NCBI GenBank assembly: GCA_037478835.1
Contig: JBBFLV010000004.1
Location: forward strand, 62,001 to 126,000
Direction of reading: 5' to 3'
Source: 630D-37 sp037478835
Lineage (GTDB): Bacteria > Chloroflexota > Anaerolineae > Anaerolineales > Villigracilaceae
DNA: 64,000 nt
Shown here: one piece after another, positions 39,686 to 48,013 of the stretch
Position numbering within the stretch: position 1 is the stretch's first letter
Layout of the letters: each line of letters begins with the position of its first letter
Translations under genes and position numbers: made by a program
The notes under the pieces: generated by a model
Seen by the model: only the letters and a program-made list of their open reading frames with translations
Database searches by the model: none
What the model was told of the DNA's origin: nothing

Positions 39686-40591
39686 TCAACGTTGATAATG
39701 TCGCTGCAATTCCGAAGCATAGGATCGCCCCACCTGTTGACGGTTTTCCGTCAGCCAGGTGGTGAGCGGTGTCTTCCCGCGAGGCGGCTCGCCGGAAATC
39801 AACAGATTCTGCATCAAACCGATCAATTCATCGCGCGTGAGCAATACATCACCCAGGAGGGCGCTGAGCATTTGCGAGGTGCGTAGTGCCCAAGTGGGTG
39901 GAAAGGACCAGAGCAGGCGCTTTAGGCCAAGGATTGTACACATCTGCTCCAGCAGCGCGCGGAAGGAGAAAACTTCCGGCCCGACCACGTCCAGGGTTAG
40001 GTTTTCTTGGCTCTCCAGTGCGGCGATCACTTCTGCGGCGAAATCTTCCACGTAGATCGGCTGCAGGCGATAGTCACCGCGGCCGGGGATGAAGAAAACC
40101 GGAAATCGCCGTAGGAGGAAGGCGATGTTGTTGATCAAGATGTCCCCAGGGCCGAAGAACACCGTGGGGCGCAGGATGGCGTAACTCAGGCCGGATTCTT
40201 GCACCAGGCGTTCCACCCGGGCTTTGCCGCGAAAATAAGGGAGGGGTGAATCTAGCGATGGATTGGTAATGCTCACATGGATGATCCGCTTCACCCCGGC
40301 TTTTTGAGCCGCCTCGATCAAGCGAGCGCTGTTCTCGACCGCCGTATCGTGGGTGATGCTGCCGTGGGCGAAGCGGATCCAGTAAGTATTGATCAGCGCT
40401 TCGGCGCCGCGCAACGCCTCCACCAGCCGCGACGGATGTTCAAAGTCCAGGGGATGGATGGCGCTGACGGCGGGATCGGAAGCAGAGGGAGGGCGATTGG
40501 TCAAGGTCACGACCTGATCGCCGCGTGCCAATAGCCGGCGCGCAATAAAACGGCCGCTGAAGCTGAATGCGCCGGTCACTGCCACCTTCAT
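39686..40591 (-). CDS. NAD(P)-binding atypical SDR (NDUFA9-like epimerase family)
   Basis: 301 residues. The Rossmann motif is VTGAFSFSGRFIARRLL, with Phe in the GxxGxxG pattern as TGaFsfsG. The SDR-type YFRGKARVERLV provides Tyr and Lys. Resembles proteins annotated as NDUFA9-like or NmrA-like that bind NAD(P) without known reaction. Upstream gene is the small membrane protein, 18 bases away. Substrate unknown. Confidence 0.85.
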   Translation of the reverse strand: MKVAVTGAFSFSGRFIARRLLARGDQVVTLTNRPPSASDPAVSAIHPLDFEHPSRLVEALRGAEALINTYWIRFAHGSITHDTAVENSARLIEAAQKAGVKRIIHVSITNPSLDSPLPYFRGKARVERLVQESGLSYAILRPTVFFGPGDILINNIAFLLRRFPVFFIPGRGDYRLQPIYVEDFAAEVIAALESQENLTLDVVGPEVFSFRALLEQMCTILGLKRLLWSFPPTWALRTSQMLSALLGDVLLTRDELIGLMQNLLISGEPPRGKTPLTTWLTENRQQVGRSYASELQRHYQR

Positions 40592-40609
40592 GAACGCTGC
40601 TCCTGTGGT

Positions 40610-40867
40610 TTATTTCTTCCCGAAGAAGTAGAAGAGCGCTCGCGTCAGGGTCAGAATGAGCATGAAAGTGGTCAGCACGCCGCCGATAACGATGAACCAG
40701 AACTCCCACTCGAACATGCGTTGTGCTGCGCGCACCTGGGATGGGTAGCGGATGCGTCGCCGCACGCGCTGCAAATGCTCCGCAGAGAGCGCGATCGGAT
40801 GGAGGGCATGTTGCAGGCGGCTTTCCAGCTCTTCTAGGGAGGGGGAGAAACGTTCCTTCATAGTCAT
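40610..40867 (-). CDS. Small membrane protein in the ECF sigma operon
   Basis: 85 residues (83 from the second ATG at 40861). A charged helical N-terminal half with two likely helices (FSPSLEELESRLQHALHPIA; AEHLQRVRRRIRYPSQVRAA) is followed by one transmembrane segment (about 55-80) and a short basic end. It starts two bases after the DegV stop. Its cytoplasmic helical half plus one membrane span, in an operon headed by an ECF sigma factor, is the outline of a minimal anti-sigma factor, but no ZAS motif (HxxxCxxC) is present, so this is only a suggestion. Confidence 0.75.
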   Translation of the reverse strand: MTMKERFSPSLEELESRLQHALHPIALSAEHLQRVRRRIRYPSQVRAAQRMFEWEFWFIVIGGVLTTFMLILTLTRALFYFFGKK

Positions 40868-40869
40868 TG

Positions 40870-41715
40870 CTAGTCGGCAGGATAGACAACGATCCCCGCT
40901 GTGCCGGGGCCCAGATTGGCCGTTACGGCGATCGAGAGATCGGTGAGAATGGTATCTTGGATATTGCGGAAGAATTTGGGTGCCTCTTCGAGCAGGAAAC
41001 GGCCGGCGGCCGCATCGCGAGCATGGACTGCGGCCAAGTGCACTTTCCTGGACTCAAGCCCTTGGCTGGCCAATTCTAGCACGCGCCGCAGGGAAGCGCC
41101 GCGCACCCGTACCTTTTCGGTAATTTCCAGTACGCCATCCTTCAGCATGACCAGCGGCTTGACGTTGAGCAACGAGGCCAGAGAAGCTTGCAAGGCACCC
41201 ACTCGACCGCTCATACGGGCATAGTCCAAGCGATCCAGCGTGAGCACAATGCGCACCTCCTGCCGTGCTTTTTCCAGGTGCTGCAAAATTTCTTCGACGC
41301 TCTTCCCGGCGCGTTCGAGCAAACGCGCATGCCGACACATAAAGCCCAAACCGGCCGAACCGCAGGCAGAATCGAACGGGATGACACGGAAGCGATCGGC
41401 CAGTTCCCGCGCTGCGGCAAGAGCCGAAGCGAAGGTGCCGGAAAGTTTGCTCGTGACGTGGATCGAGAGGATGGTATCGCCGGTTTTGGCGATGCGCTCG
41501 TAGAGCTCTTTGAACTGATGGGGAGAAGGTTGGGCCGTCTTTGGAATCTTACCCGTCTCCTCGACCATGCGATAGAAGCCTTCGTTGTCCAGGTCTTGAT
41601 ACTGGAGGTAGGTCTTTTCTCCAAACTGGATGTTGATCGGGACAACGTGAATGTTATACTCTTGCTTCCATTCTTCGGGAAGATCTGCGGCGCCATCGGT
41701 GACAATGTGAAGCAT
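40870..41715 (-). CDS. DegV family fatty-acid-binding protein
   Basis: 281 residues. Family signatures: N-terminal IVTDGAADLPEEW, STSD-like TAQPSPHQF, SIHVTSKLSGTFASAL, and RLDYARMSGRVGA. DegV/FakB proteins hold a fatty acid for phosphorylation by FakA; no FakA-like kinase is in the window. Ribosome site AAGGAG. Position between an ECF sigma gene and the small membrane gene suggests an envelope-related unit. Confidence 0.92.
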   Translation of the reverse strand: MLHIVTDGAADLPEEWKQEYNIHVVPINIQFGEKTYLQYQDLDNEGFYRMVEETGKIPKTAQPSPHQFKELYERIAKTGDTILSIHVTSKLSGTFASALAAARELADRFRVIPFDSACGSAGLGFMCRHARLLERAGKSVEEILQHLEKARQEVRIVLTLDRLDYARMSGRVGALQASLASLLNVKPLVMLKDGVLEITEKVRVRGASLRRVLELASQGLESRKVHLAAVHARDAAAGRFLLEEAPKFFRNIQDTILTDLSIAVTANLGPGTAGIVVYPAD

Positions 41716-41743
41716 TTTCTCATCTCCTTATCAAAAAGATTAA

Positions 41744-42343
41744 CTATTCGTTTTCTTCTGAAGTATGGGAAGAGAGATTTTCCGACCAGTACTCTCTCTC
41801 TTCTTCTAGATAGGCTCGCAGGGAAAGCAGTGTGCGATGATAGAGGCTTTTGATGGCGCCCTCGCTGCGTCCCATAATGCGACCGATTTCGGCATTGGAA
41901 AGGTCTTCGACGAACTTCAAGATCAGTAAGTGCTGACGGTCGGGAGGCAGGCGACGGATCGCCCGCAACAATACCTCTTGCTCTTCCACTCGCAGAAGCA
42001 TGGTTTCCGGGTGTTCCTGGGCAGCCGGCATCGGTAGCAGATCGTCAATGGCGATTTCCTGATGATGGCTACGGTCACGATGCCAGTTCGCCACCAGGTT
42101 GTGGGCGATGCGGTAGAGCCAGGCCGAAAACGGCAACCCACGGTCGGTATAGCGGTGGATGTGCTTCAGGGCGCGTTGGAAAACGCGAGCGGTGAGGTCT
42201 TCGGCATCATGGATGTTCCCGGTGCGATAGTATACGTAGTTAAAGATGCGTGCCGCGTAGCGCTCATATAGGATGCCAAATGCCTCGGCATCTCCCTGAG
42301 AGGCACGTTGCAGGATTTCTTCTTCACGATATTGCTCCGACAC
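41744..42343 (-). CDS. RNA polymerase sigma factor, ECF subfamily
   Basis: 199 residues, start GTG 42343 with AGGAAG upstream. Region 2 at about 10-80 (AFGILYERYAARIFNYVYYR; DAEDLTARVFQRAL; LPFSAWLYRIAHNLVANWHR) and region 4 at about 130-185 (LPPDRQHLLILKFVEDLSN; GRSEGAIKSLYHRTL). Heads the leftward run DegV-small membrane protein-SDR-rsmD. A 20-base element about 60-80 bases upstream is shared with the next gene on the same strand, so it may recognise its own promoter. Confidence 0.94.
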   Translation of the reverse strand: MSEQYREEEILQRASQGDAEAFGILYERYAARIFNYVYYRTGNIHDAEDLTARVFQRALKHIHRYTDRGLPFSAWLYRIAHNLVANWHRDRSHHQEIAIDDLLPMPAAQEHPETMLLRVEEQEVLLRAIRRLPPDRQHLLILKFVEDLSNAEIGRIMGRSEGAIKSLYHRTLLSLRAYLEEEREYWSENLSSHTSEENE

Positions 42344-42355
42344 GATCGCTTCCTA

Positions 42356-42385
42356 CCGACGGCCTGTTGAATTTAACACCGTCGG
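42356..42385. promoter_or_regulatory. Nested palindrome upstream of the ECF sigma gene
   Basis: CCGACGG (42356-42362) and CCGTCGG (42379-42385) enclose a second imperfect palindrome TGTTGAATTTAACA. No T-run follows on either strand, so it is more likely an operator or RNA element than a terminator. It lies 13-42 bases before the GTG start. Confidence 0.6.
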
Positions 42386-42403
42386 ATTTGAAAAGATTTG
42401 TGT

Positions 42404-42424
42404 GATAGGATAAGTATCGAAAAG
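42404..42424 (-). promoter_or_regulatory. Shared element upstream of the ECF sigma gene (copy 1)
   Basis: Read on the plus strand: GATAGG, then ATAAGTATCGAAAAG. A near-identical element (GATAGGGC then ATAGGTATCGAAAG) is at 43629-43650, upstream of the glycosyltransferase. Each lies about 60-80 bases before its start codon, in the same orientation. Confidence 0.5.
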
Positions 42425-42437
42425 CGCTTTGGCGCCG

Positions 42438-43574
42438 TCATCGATCCTCGAGCCATGTTTCGCATCCTTGTAGGATACGATGCGCCCGCTCACGCCAGGT
42501 GTAGGCTTGGGCACGGCACCGGGCTTCCCGTCCAAGAGCGACCCGCAGTGCAGGATTGGCCAAAAGGCGCTGCAGGGCCTCTTTCCAAGCTTCCACGTCG
42601 GCCGGCGGACAGAAGATCGCCGTCGTCTCATCCAAAACCTCACGCAAGACCGGGAGATCGCTGGTCAGGATGGGGCGTCCGCTGGCCAGGTATTCGAACA
42701 TTTTCATCGGGCTGGCAATGGCAGCCGAATCGATCTGCCCGCTGGAGACGCCGACGCGCTCTTCGTAAGGCATCAGCAACACATCCGCTGCGGCTTGGAA
42801 AAGCGGTAGGGTGTGATTGGGGACGAAGCCGTAGAACGTGACGTTTTCCAACTGTCGCCGTGCTTGTTGTTCCTGCCAATATTTTACCTCTTGTGGTCGG
42901 CCCCCTACCCACAAGAAGTGGGTTTCCGGGAAGTGCTTGGCCAGTTCTAGGAAGAGTTCCACGCCGCGACCGGCATAAAGATGTCCGCTGCAGAGGACGG
43001 TGAACGTTTCGGGTAATCCAAGCTGCCGACGTGCTTCTTGTGGCGAGGGGAGATCGGCATAGCGCTCTAGGTCCACGCCATTGGGGGCGATCACGACTTG
43101 ATCCGGTGGCAAATGGATGCCATAGCGGGTCTGGAGCAAGCGGTAGAGTGCCTGCGTGATCGAGACCAAGCGCTTGCGCCCGGGTAAGCGGGCAAACAGC
43201 CGGTGCCAAAATGGGCCGAAGGAACCGGAAGGTTGAAGGTGGATCTCGAAGATCACCGCTTGCCCGGTTAGCAGTGCCAGTGCCGCTACCTGCGGTACCC
43301 AGGTGTAGATCAAATCGGGCTTGAGGCGCAATGCCTGCAAGAAGGCGACATACGGAAACAGGCGGCGGGATGAGCGAAATGTTCGCACTTCGACCGGCTG
43401 CTGTAAACCGTAAAATCGGCACAGGTCCTGGCCGGCGAACTCCGGCAAGGGATCGAAGCCAAAGAGCGTTACATTATGGCCTTCTTGCAAAAGTGCCTGG
43501 ACCGCCTTCAGTGCCTGAATGCTGTTGGCGTTTGGAGATGGGATGCGTGAGGTGGTGATGGCGCAGATATTCAT
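42438..43574 (-). CDS. Glycosyltransferase family 4 (GT-B fold)
   Basis: 378 residues. The N-terminal half begins MNICAITTSRIPSPNANSIQ; the C-terminal donor-binding half has VLCSGHLYAGRGVELFLELA, GVSSGQIDSAAIASPMKMFE (nucleotide-sugar site with the late acidic residues) and a final basic helix. No membrane segment. It should transfer a hexose to a lipid or polysaccharide. It is isolated from other sugar genes; the only links are the shared upstream element with the ECF gene. Confidence 0.9.
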   Translation of the reverse strand: MNICAITTSRIPSPNANSIQALKAVQALLQEGHNVTLFGFDPLPEFAGQDLCRFYGLQQPVEVRTFRSSRRLFPYVAFLQALRLKPDLIYTWVPQVAALALLTGQAVIFEIHLQPSGSFGPFWHRLFARLPGRKRLVSITQALYRLLQTRYGIHLPPDQVVIAPNGVDLERYADLPSPQEARRQLGLPETFTVLCSGHLYAGRGVELFLELAKHFPETHFLWVGGRPQEVKYWQEQQARRQLENVTFYGFVPNHTLPLFQAAADVLLMPYEERVGVSSGQIDSAAIASPMKMFEYLASGRPILTSDLPVLREVLDETTAIFCPPADVEAWKEALQRLLANPALRVALGREARCRAQAYTWRERAHRILQGCETWLEDR

Positions 43575-43628
43575 CGGTAATCAAAAGTTAAGATTAGCCG
43601 GCTTTTGAGCGGCTCTTTGATTTTACCC

Positions 43629-43650
43629 GATAGGGCATAGGTATCGAAAG
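43629..43650 (-). promoter_or_regulatory. Shared element upstream of the glycosyltransferase gene (copy 2)
   Basis: Partner of the element at 42404-42424, differing by a two-base insertion and a few substitutions. Located 55-76 bases before the ATG at 43574. Confidence 0.5.
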
Positions 43651-43812
43651 TGTTTTGTGTGCTTTTTAGGGCCTTTCACCGTTTTCGGCAAAAAGCGATA
43701 TACGGTTGCCGAACTTCTAAAAAATTGTGGTTCTGCCTATTGGAATCAATCCTGAAATGTAGTTATTTATAATTACAAATTAAATTACTAAAAAATGCAG
43801 GAGGGCAAAACC
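43651..43812. other. Intergenic region without recognised genes
   Basis: AT-rich, especially 43755-43795. No open frame or RNA fold recognised; it may contain binding sites for control of the Liv operon. Confidence 0.4.
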
Positions 43813-43841
43813 TTGACCGATTGGCAATTTGGTATTATGAT
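43813..43841 (+). promoter_or_regulatory. Promoter of the branched-chain amino acid transporter operon
   Basis: TTGACC (43813-43818), 17-base spacer, TATGAT (43836-43841). Start expected near 43848, giving a leader of about 128 bases, the longest evident in this window. Confidence 0.7.
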
Positions 43842-43904
43842 TCAAAATCAACCTCGATGAGGAGCGAAGTTTCAAGCGAGGAAAAGGAGGTGATAGCAAA
43901 GTAG

Positions 43905-43979
43905 ATGAGAGGCCATTCGTTCCTAAAAACCTTTGTGCGATCCGTTCATCCTAAAATTCCTGGAGGAAGAAGACTATGA
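43905..43979 (+). CDS. Candidate upstream ORF/leader peptide of the Liv operon, 24 residues
   Basis: ATG 43905 opens a 24-codon frame (MRGHSFLKTFVRSVHP then KIPGGRRL) whose TGA (43977-43979) overlaps the binding-protein ATG (43976) in an ATGA. AAGGAGGTGAT, almost perfectly complementary to the 16S 3' end, stands at 43884-43894, ten bases before it (14 from GGAGG, longer than ideal). The peptide is basic and has one Leu pair separated by 16 residues but no run of Leu/Ile/Val codons, so classic attenuation is not evident. Translational coupling is the likelier role. The binding protein also has its own GGAGGAAG. Confidence 0.4.
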   Translation: MRGHSFLKTFVRSVHPKIPGGRRL

Positions 43980-45193
43980 AACGTTTGCTTGTTGTGCTCT
44001 CTGTTTTGGTCCTTGCCAGCATCGTATTGGCTGCATGCGGGCCAAAGGCTCAACCCTATACCTGCACCGACCCGTTGGGATGTGTGGAGGTCAAGCCAGG
44101 TGAGCCGATCCACATTGCTTATGCTCTGGTTATCTCCGGCGCCGACGAAACGCTGGGTGTGGATAGCCGCAACGGTATCGAGGTCGCTATTGCTTTGAAG
44201 GGCAAACTGCTCGGTCACGATATCAAGCTGACCGGTGAGGACGATGGCTGTTCTGCCGAGGGCGGTCAGGCGGCCGGTACGAAGCTCTCCGCCGATCCGA
44301 CGATCGTGGCAATCATCGGTACTTCCTGCTCCAGCGCTGCCCGTGCGGCCATGCCGTTGATCTCCAAGGCCGGTATGGTCATGATTTCCCCCTCCAACAC
44401 CGCGCCTGACCTGACCGAGGCCGGTAACCCGAACAACCATCCCGGCTACCTGCGCACAGCCCACAATGACAAGGTGCAGGGTGCGGCTGCCGCCAAGTTT
44501 GCCTTCGAGAAGCTGGGTGTGAGGAAGGCGGCCACCATCCACGATGGTAGCCTGTATGCCGAGAAACTGCAGGCCGTCTTTGCCGAAGAATTCCAGAAAA
44601 TGGGCGGTACGATCACTGCCCAGGAAGCGGTGGACCCGAATGGCACCGACTTCAAGTCCGTGTTGACCAGCATTGCAGCTACCGGTCCGGAATTCATCTA
44701 CTACCCGATCTTTGTCAAGGCTGGCTCTCTGATCACCCGCCAGGCAAAGGAAGTGCCCGGTCTGGAGAACGTCTACCTGATGGGCGCCGATGGTATGTTC
44801 TCGCCTGATGTGGTTGAGGGTGCTGGCGATGCCGTTGAGGGTCTGTTCGTCTCCAGCCCGGACCTGGCAGCCTTTGCCGCGGAATATCAGAGTGTCTTCC
44901 TGCCTAAGTACAAGGAGCTCTTCGGTACCGATCCGATCAGCATCTTCCATGCCCATGCCTTCGATGCGGCCAACATGATCTTTGCGGCGATTGAGAAGGT
45001 TGCGGTGCAGCAGCCGGACGGCACGCTCTATATCCCGCGCCAGGCGCTGCGCGACGCGCTCTATGCCACGAAGGACTTCAAGGGCCTGACCGGGAATCTG
45101 ACCTGCACGCCGACTGGCGACTGCGCCGATCCCAAGATCGCTGTGTACCAGTACCATGCTGGTCAATACCCGCCGGAGCGCATCTGGCCGTAA
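43976..45193 (+). CDS. Branched-chain amino acid ABC transporter substrate-binding lipoprotein
   Basis: 405 residues. Lipobox VLAAC (Cys at 20), then a type I periplasmic-binding fold of the Leu/Ile/Val family (HIAYALVISGADETLGVDSR; GTSCSSAARAAMPLISKAGM; MISPSNTAPDLTE). Two additional cysteines in YTCTDPLGC are shared with the paralogue at 52166. It delivers substrate to the LivHMGF proteins downstream. Family members also bind urea, amides or aromatic acids, so the ligand is uncertain. A hairpin without full T-run follows, likely to keep binding-protein mRNA in excess. Confidence 0.93.
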   Translation: MKRLLVVLSVLVLASIVLAACGPKAQPYTCTDPLGCVEVKPGEPIHIAYALVISGADETLGVDSRNGIEVAIALKGKLLGHDIKLTGEDDGCSAEGGQAAGTKLSADPTIVAIIGTSCSSAARAAMPLISKAGMVMISPSNTAPDLTEAGNPNNHPGYLRTAHNDKVQGAAAAKFAFEKLGVRKAATIHDGSLYAEKLQAVFAEEFQKMGGTITAQEAVDPNGTDFKSVLTSIAATGPEFIYYPIFVKAGSLITRQAKEVPGLENVYLMGADGMFSPDVVEGAGDAVEGLFVSSPDLAAFAAEYQSVFLPKYKELFGTDPISIFHAHAFDAANMIFAAIEKVAVQQPDGTLYIPRQALRDALYATKDFKGLTGNLTCTPTGDCADPKIAVYQYHAGQYPPERIWP

Positions 45194-45211
45194 AACGAAA
45201 GGTTCAATAGG

Positions 45212-45239
45212 GAGGGGCGAGGCAACTCGCCCCTCTTTC
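45212..45239 (+). terminator. Hairpin between the binding protein and livH
   Basis: GAGGGGCGAG-GCAA-CTCGCCCCTC (45212-45235), a 10-bp stem with GNRA loop, followed only by TTTC. Probably a partial terminator or 3' stabiliser, a common way to make more binding protein than permease. Confidence 0.7.
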
Positions 45240-45262
45240 AAAATCCTTCTAAGGAGCGAAGC

Positions 45263-46324
45263 ATGCTTCGGACCCGGTTACGCGGTGTGACATTAACAGA
45301 CATTGTCGTTTGGCTCATCGGTATCGCCATTCTTGTTGGAATGATCTGGGGGAGTATCGCAACAATCAAGCTTGGAAAATACTCTCTTTCCACCTGGACA
45401 GATTTAATTGTTACGGGTCTTGCATTGGGTGGGGTGTATGCTCTGATCGCTTTGGGCTATACGCTCGTTTATGGCATTTTGCGCATGATCAACTTTGCCC
45501 ATAGCGAAGTCTTCATGAGCGGTGCTTTTACCGCTACTTTTGCAGCGAGTGGCTTGGTTAGCCTTGGGTGGTGGGAGCGTTTCCCGATCTTAAGCCTGTT
45601 GATCGTCCTAGCTGTAGCTGCCACGGTTTCGGCTACGGTGGCCTTCCTTGTCGAACGCATTGCTTATCGTCCCTTGAGACATGCGCCCCGTCTGGTGCCG
45701 TTGATCACAGCGATCGGTGCTTCGTTTTTCCTCCAATATACTTTTCGTGGCTTGTATGGCTCAGGGTTAAAAGGGTATCCGGAAATGACCATCTTCAAGG
45801 GCGAAGTGATCCTTTTTGGAATCCGTTTCTTCAAAACGCAGCTGGTGGTCATTATCGGTGCTATCCTGATGATGATTGCTCTCTACGTGATTGTTCAATA
45901 TACTAAAATCGGCAAAGCTATGCGCGCCGTATCAGAAGACAAAGATACGGCCGCTTTGATGGGTATCGATGTTGATCGTACGATCAGCACAACTTTCGTT
46001 TTGGGGGGCGCATCTGCGGGCATCGCCGGTATTCTTTATCTTTTACTCTTTCCGGTGGCCCACTTCTTTATGGGATTCATCCCCGGCCTGAAAGCGTTCA
46101 CTTCAGCCGTTCTGGGGGGCATCGGCAACGTTCCCGGCGCTTTCCTTGGCGGGATTGTGTTGGGGCTGCTTGAATCGGTAGGCCCCAGTCTATTCTTGGA
46201 TGGGTTGGGGATCCCTGCCGCTTACCAACTCAAGGATGCCATTGCCTTTACCGTGCTGGTCTTTATCCTCATCTTCCGTCCAAGCGGTATCCTTGGCGAA
46301 CGTCTGACCGAAACGAAAGTCTAG
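45263..46324 (+). CDS. livH: Branched-chain amino acid ABC transporter permease LivH
   Basis: 353 residues, about eight transmembrane segments. Family signature GVYALIALGYTLVYGILRMINFAHSE is seen in shorter form near 55-80, and the cytoplasmic EAA-like loop SEDKDTAALMGIDVDRTIS. An extra N-terminal hydrophobic segment (about 12-35) precedes the usual start. Ribosome site AAGGAG. It pairs with LivM. Confidence 0.94.
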   Translation: MLRTRLRGVTLTDIVVWLIGIAILVGMIWGSIATIKLGKYSLSTWTDLIVTGLALGGVYALIALGYTLVYGILRMINFAHSEVFMSGAFTATFAASGLVSLGWWERFPILSLLIVLAVAATVSATVAFLVERIAYRPLRHAPRLVPLITAIGASFFLQYTFRGLYGSGLKGYPEMTIFKGEVILFGIRFFKTQLVVIIGAILMMIALYVIVQYTKIGKAMRAVSEDKDTAALMGIDVDRTISTTFVLGGASAGIAGILYLLLFPVAHFFMGFIPGLKAFTSAVLGGIGNVPGAFLGGIVLGLLESVGPSLFLDGLGIPAAYQLKDAIAFTVLVFILIFRPSGILGERLTETKV

Positions 46325-46333
46325 GAGAGACCC

Positions 46334-48004
46334 ATGACGCGCCTTTCTCCCTTGTTCCGTGAAACCATGCGTTCCGCCTTGATCGGCGGTGCGGCTTCAC
46401 TTCTGCTTGCACTGGTCGGGATGGTGGAAAGTTTTCGCGAGCGCTTTATCATCAGTGGCTGGTTCAATGTCGGCCAGGTTCTGTTCCTACTGCCGATCTG
46501 GTACGCTATCTATACGACCTTGCGCCGCTTTCCTGACGAAAATCGCAAAGACACTTTGCTGGCGGCTTTTGTAGGAGGGGCTGTCGGGAGCTTTCCCCTC
46601 GTGATCCTTTTGCTCCTGGGCTCTGTGATCAATCTACGTGCCATGTTTGTAAACGCTTCCCCGGCACTATATAGAATCCTTACTTTCAACCAGGGTGTTT
46701 GGCCGGGAACTTTGCTTTTGATCCTCGTCCTTGCACTCCTCGGACTCACGGCGGGAGGGATGCTTCAGCTCTCTCAACGTTGGCAGAGAGCACTCATCCA
46801 GGGGTTCGTCTGGCTCTTCGTGGTTGGTTTGATGCGCGATTTGATCCTCACTGTCACCAACCGTTGGGGCCCTCTGGCGCCTGTTTTTCGCTCCATTTTT
46901 GCTTCGAGCGGTCTGACTCCTGTGGGAGGCATTCTGCTTTTCTTGATCATAACCGGCCTTTCTTACCGTCGTCAGCAAAAGGGCACAGCTCCGAAAAAGG
47001 CGCTTGATCCAAAGATGCGCTGGGTTGCGTTTGCCGGAGTGGCGCTTATCTTCATCTTTTTGCCCCAAATCCTCGGTCTTTACTTTAGCGAAATTCTGGA
47101 TAATGTGATGATGTACATCCTGATGGGGTTGGGGCTGAACATTGTGGTGGGCTATGCTGGCCTGCTGGACCTGGGGTACGTGGCTTTCTTTGCGATTGGC
47201 GCTTATACAATGGGTGTCCTGACCTCACCCGAACTGAATGCCAATCCTCTCACCTATTGGCAGGCCTTGCCTTTTGCCATGCTCATTTCAACCATCTCCG
47301 GCGTGATCCTGGGTTTGCCAGTACTGAAGCTGCGCGGTGACTACCTGGCGATCGTTACACTTGGCTTTGGGGAAATTGTGCGCTTACTTGTGCTTTCCGA
47401 TTGGCTGCGTCCCTGGCTGGGAGGTACGCAAGGCATTCAGCTAATCGCTCAACCGCAAATTGGCAATCTGGTGTTGCGAAGCCAGGTTCAACTCTACTAC
47501 CTTTTCCTGGTTGGTGTGGCGATCGTTGTGTTCATTGCCTGGCGCTTGAAAGATTCTCATATTGGGCGAAGCTGGATGGCGCTGCGTGAAGACGAGGATG
47601 TCGCTCGGGCCATGGGCATTAACCACGTGACGACGAAACTCTTGGCGTTCGCCACCGGCGCCCTCTTCTCCGGAATCGCCGGCACCATCTTCGCGGCCAA
47701 GCTCACTTCTGTCTACCCTCATAGCATGAACTTCCTGGTTTCCATCAACGTATTGGCGTTGATTATTCTGGGTGGCATGGGTTCGATTCCGGGCGTGTTT
47801 GTCGGTGCACTTGTCTTGATCGGCGCGCCGGAACTCTTGCGCGAGTTCGCGGAGTATCGCTACCTGGTATACGGTGCACTACTTGTGACGATGATGCTTT
47901 ACCGTCCCGAAGGCTTGTGGCCTGAAGCACGACGACGGCTTGAGCTCCATGAGGAAGAAGAAGTTCCCGCATCTGATGCGCTCTCTCCATCCCCGGCTGA
48001 GTAG
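46334..48004 (+). CDS. livM: Branched-chain amino acid ABC transporter permease LivM, N-terminally extended
   Basis: 556 residues against roughly 300-420 usual. The LivM domain occupies about 240-545 (MGLGLNIVVGYAGLLDLGYV; LPVLKLRGDYLAIVTLGFGE; cytoplasmic REDEDVARAMGINHVTTKL). The first ~215 residues add five or so membrane segments with no family I recognise (AAFVGGAVGSFPLVILLLLG; LSQRWQRALIQGFVWLFVVG). The C-terminus ends in an acidic tail. Nine bases after livH. Confidence 0.93.
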   Translation: MTRLSPLFRETMRSALIGGAASLLLALVGMVESFRERFIISGWFNVGQVLFLLPIWYAIYTTLRRFPDENRKDTLLAAFVGGAVGSFPLVILLLLGSVINLRAMFVNASPALYRILTFNQGVWPGTLLLILVLALLGLTAGGMLQLSQRWQRALIQGFVWLFVVGLMRDLILTVTNRWGPLAPVFRSIFASSGLTPVGGILLFLIITGLSYRRQQKGTAPKKALDPKMRWVAFAGVALIFIFLPQILGLYFSEILDNVMMYILMGLGLNIVVGYAGLLDLGYVAFFAIGAYTMGVLTSPELNANPLTYWQALPFAMLISTISGVILGLPVLKLRGDYLAIVTLGFGEIVRLLVLSDWLRPWLGGTQGIQLIAQPQIGNLVLRSQVQLYYLFLVGVAIVVFIAWRLKDSHIGRSWMALREDEDVARAMGINHVTTKLLAFATGALFSGIAGTIFAAKLTSVYPHSMNFLVSINVLALIILGGMGSIPGVFVGALVLIGAPELLREFAEYRYLVYGALLVTMMLYRPEGLWPEARRRLELHEEEEVPASDALSPSPAE

Positions 48005-48013
48005 GAGAAAATC

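Noticed and set aside
43848..43975. Riboswitch in the Liv leader
   Set aside because: No recognisable aptamer core or terminator/anti-terminator pair was found; the leader is better explained by a short frame.
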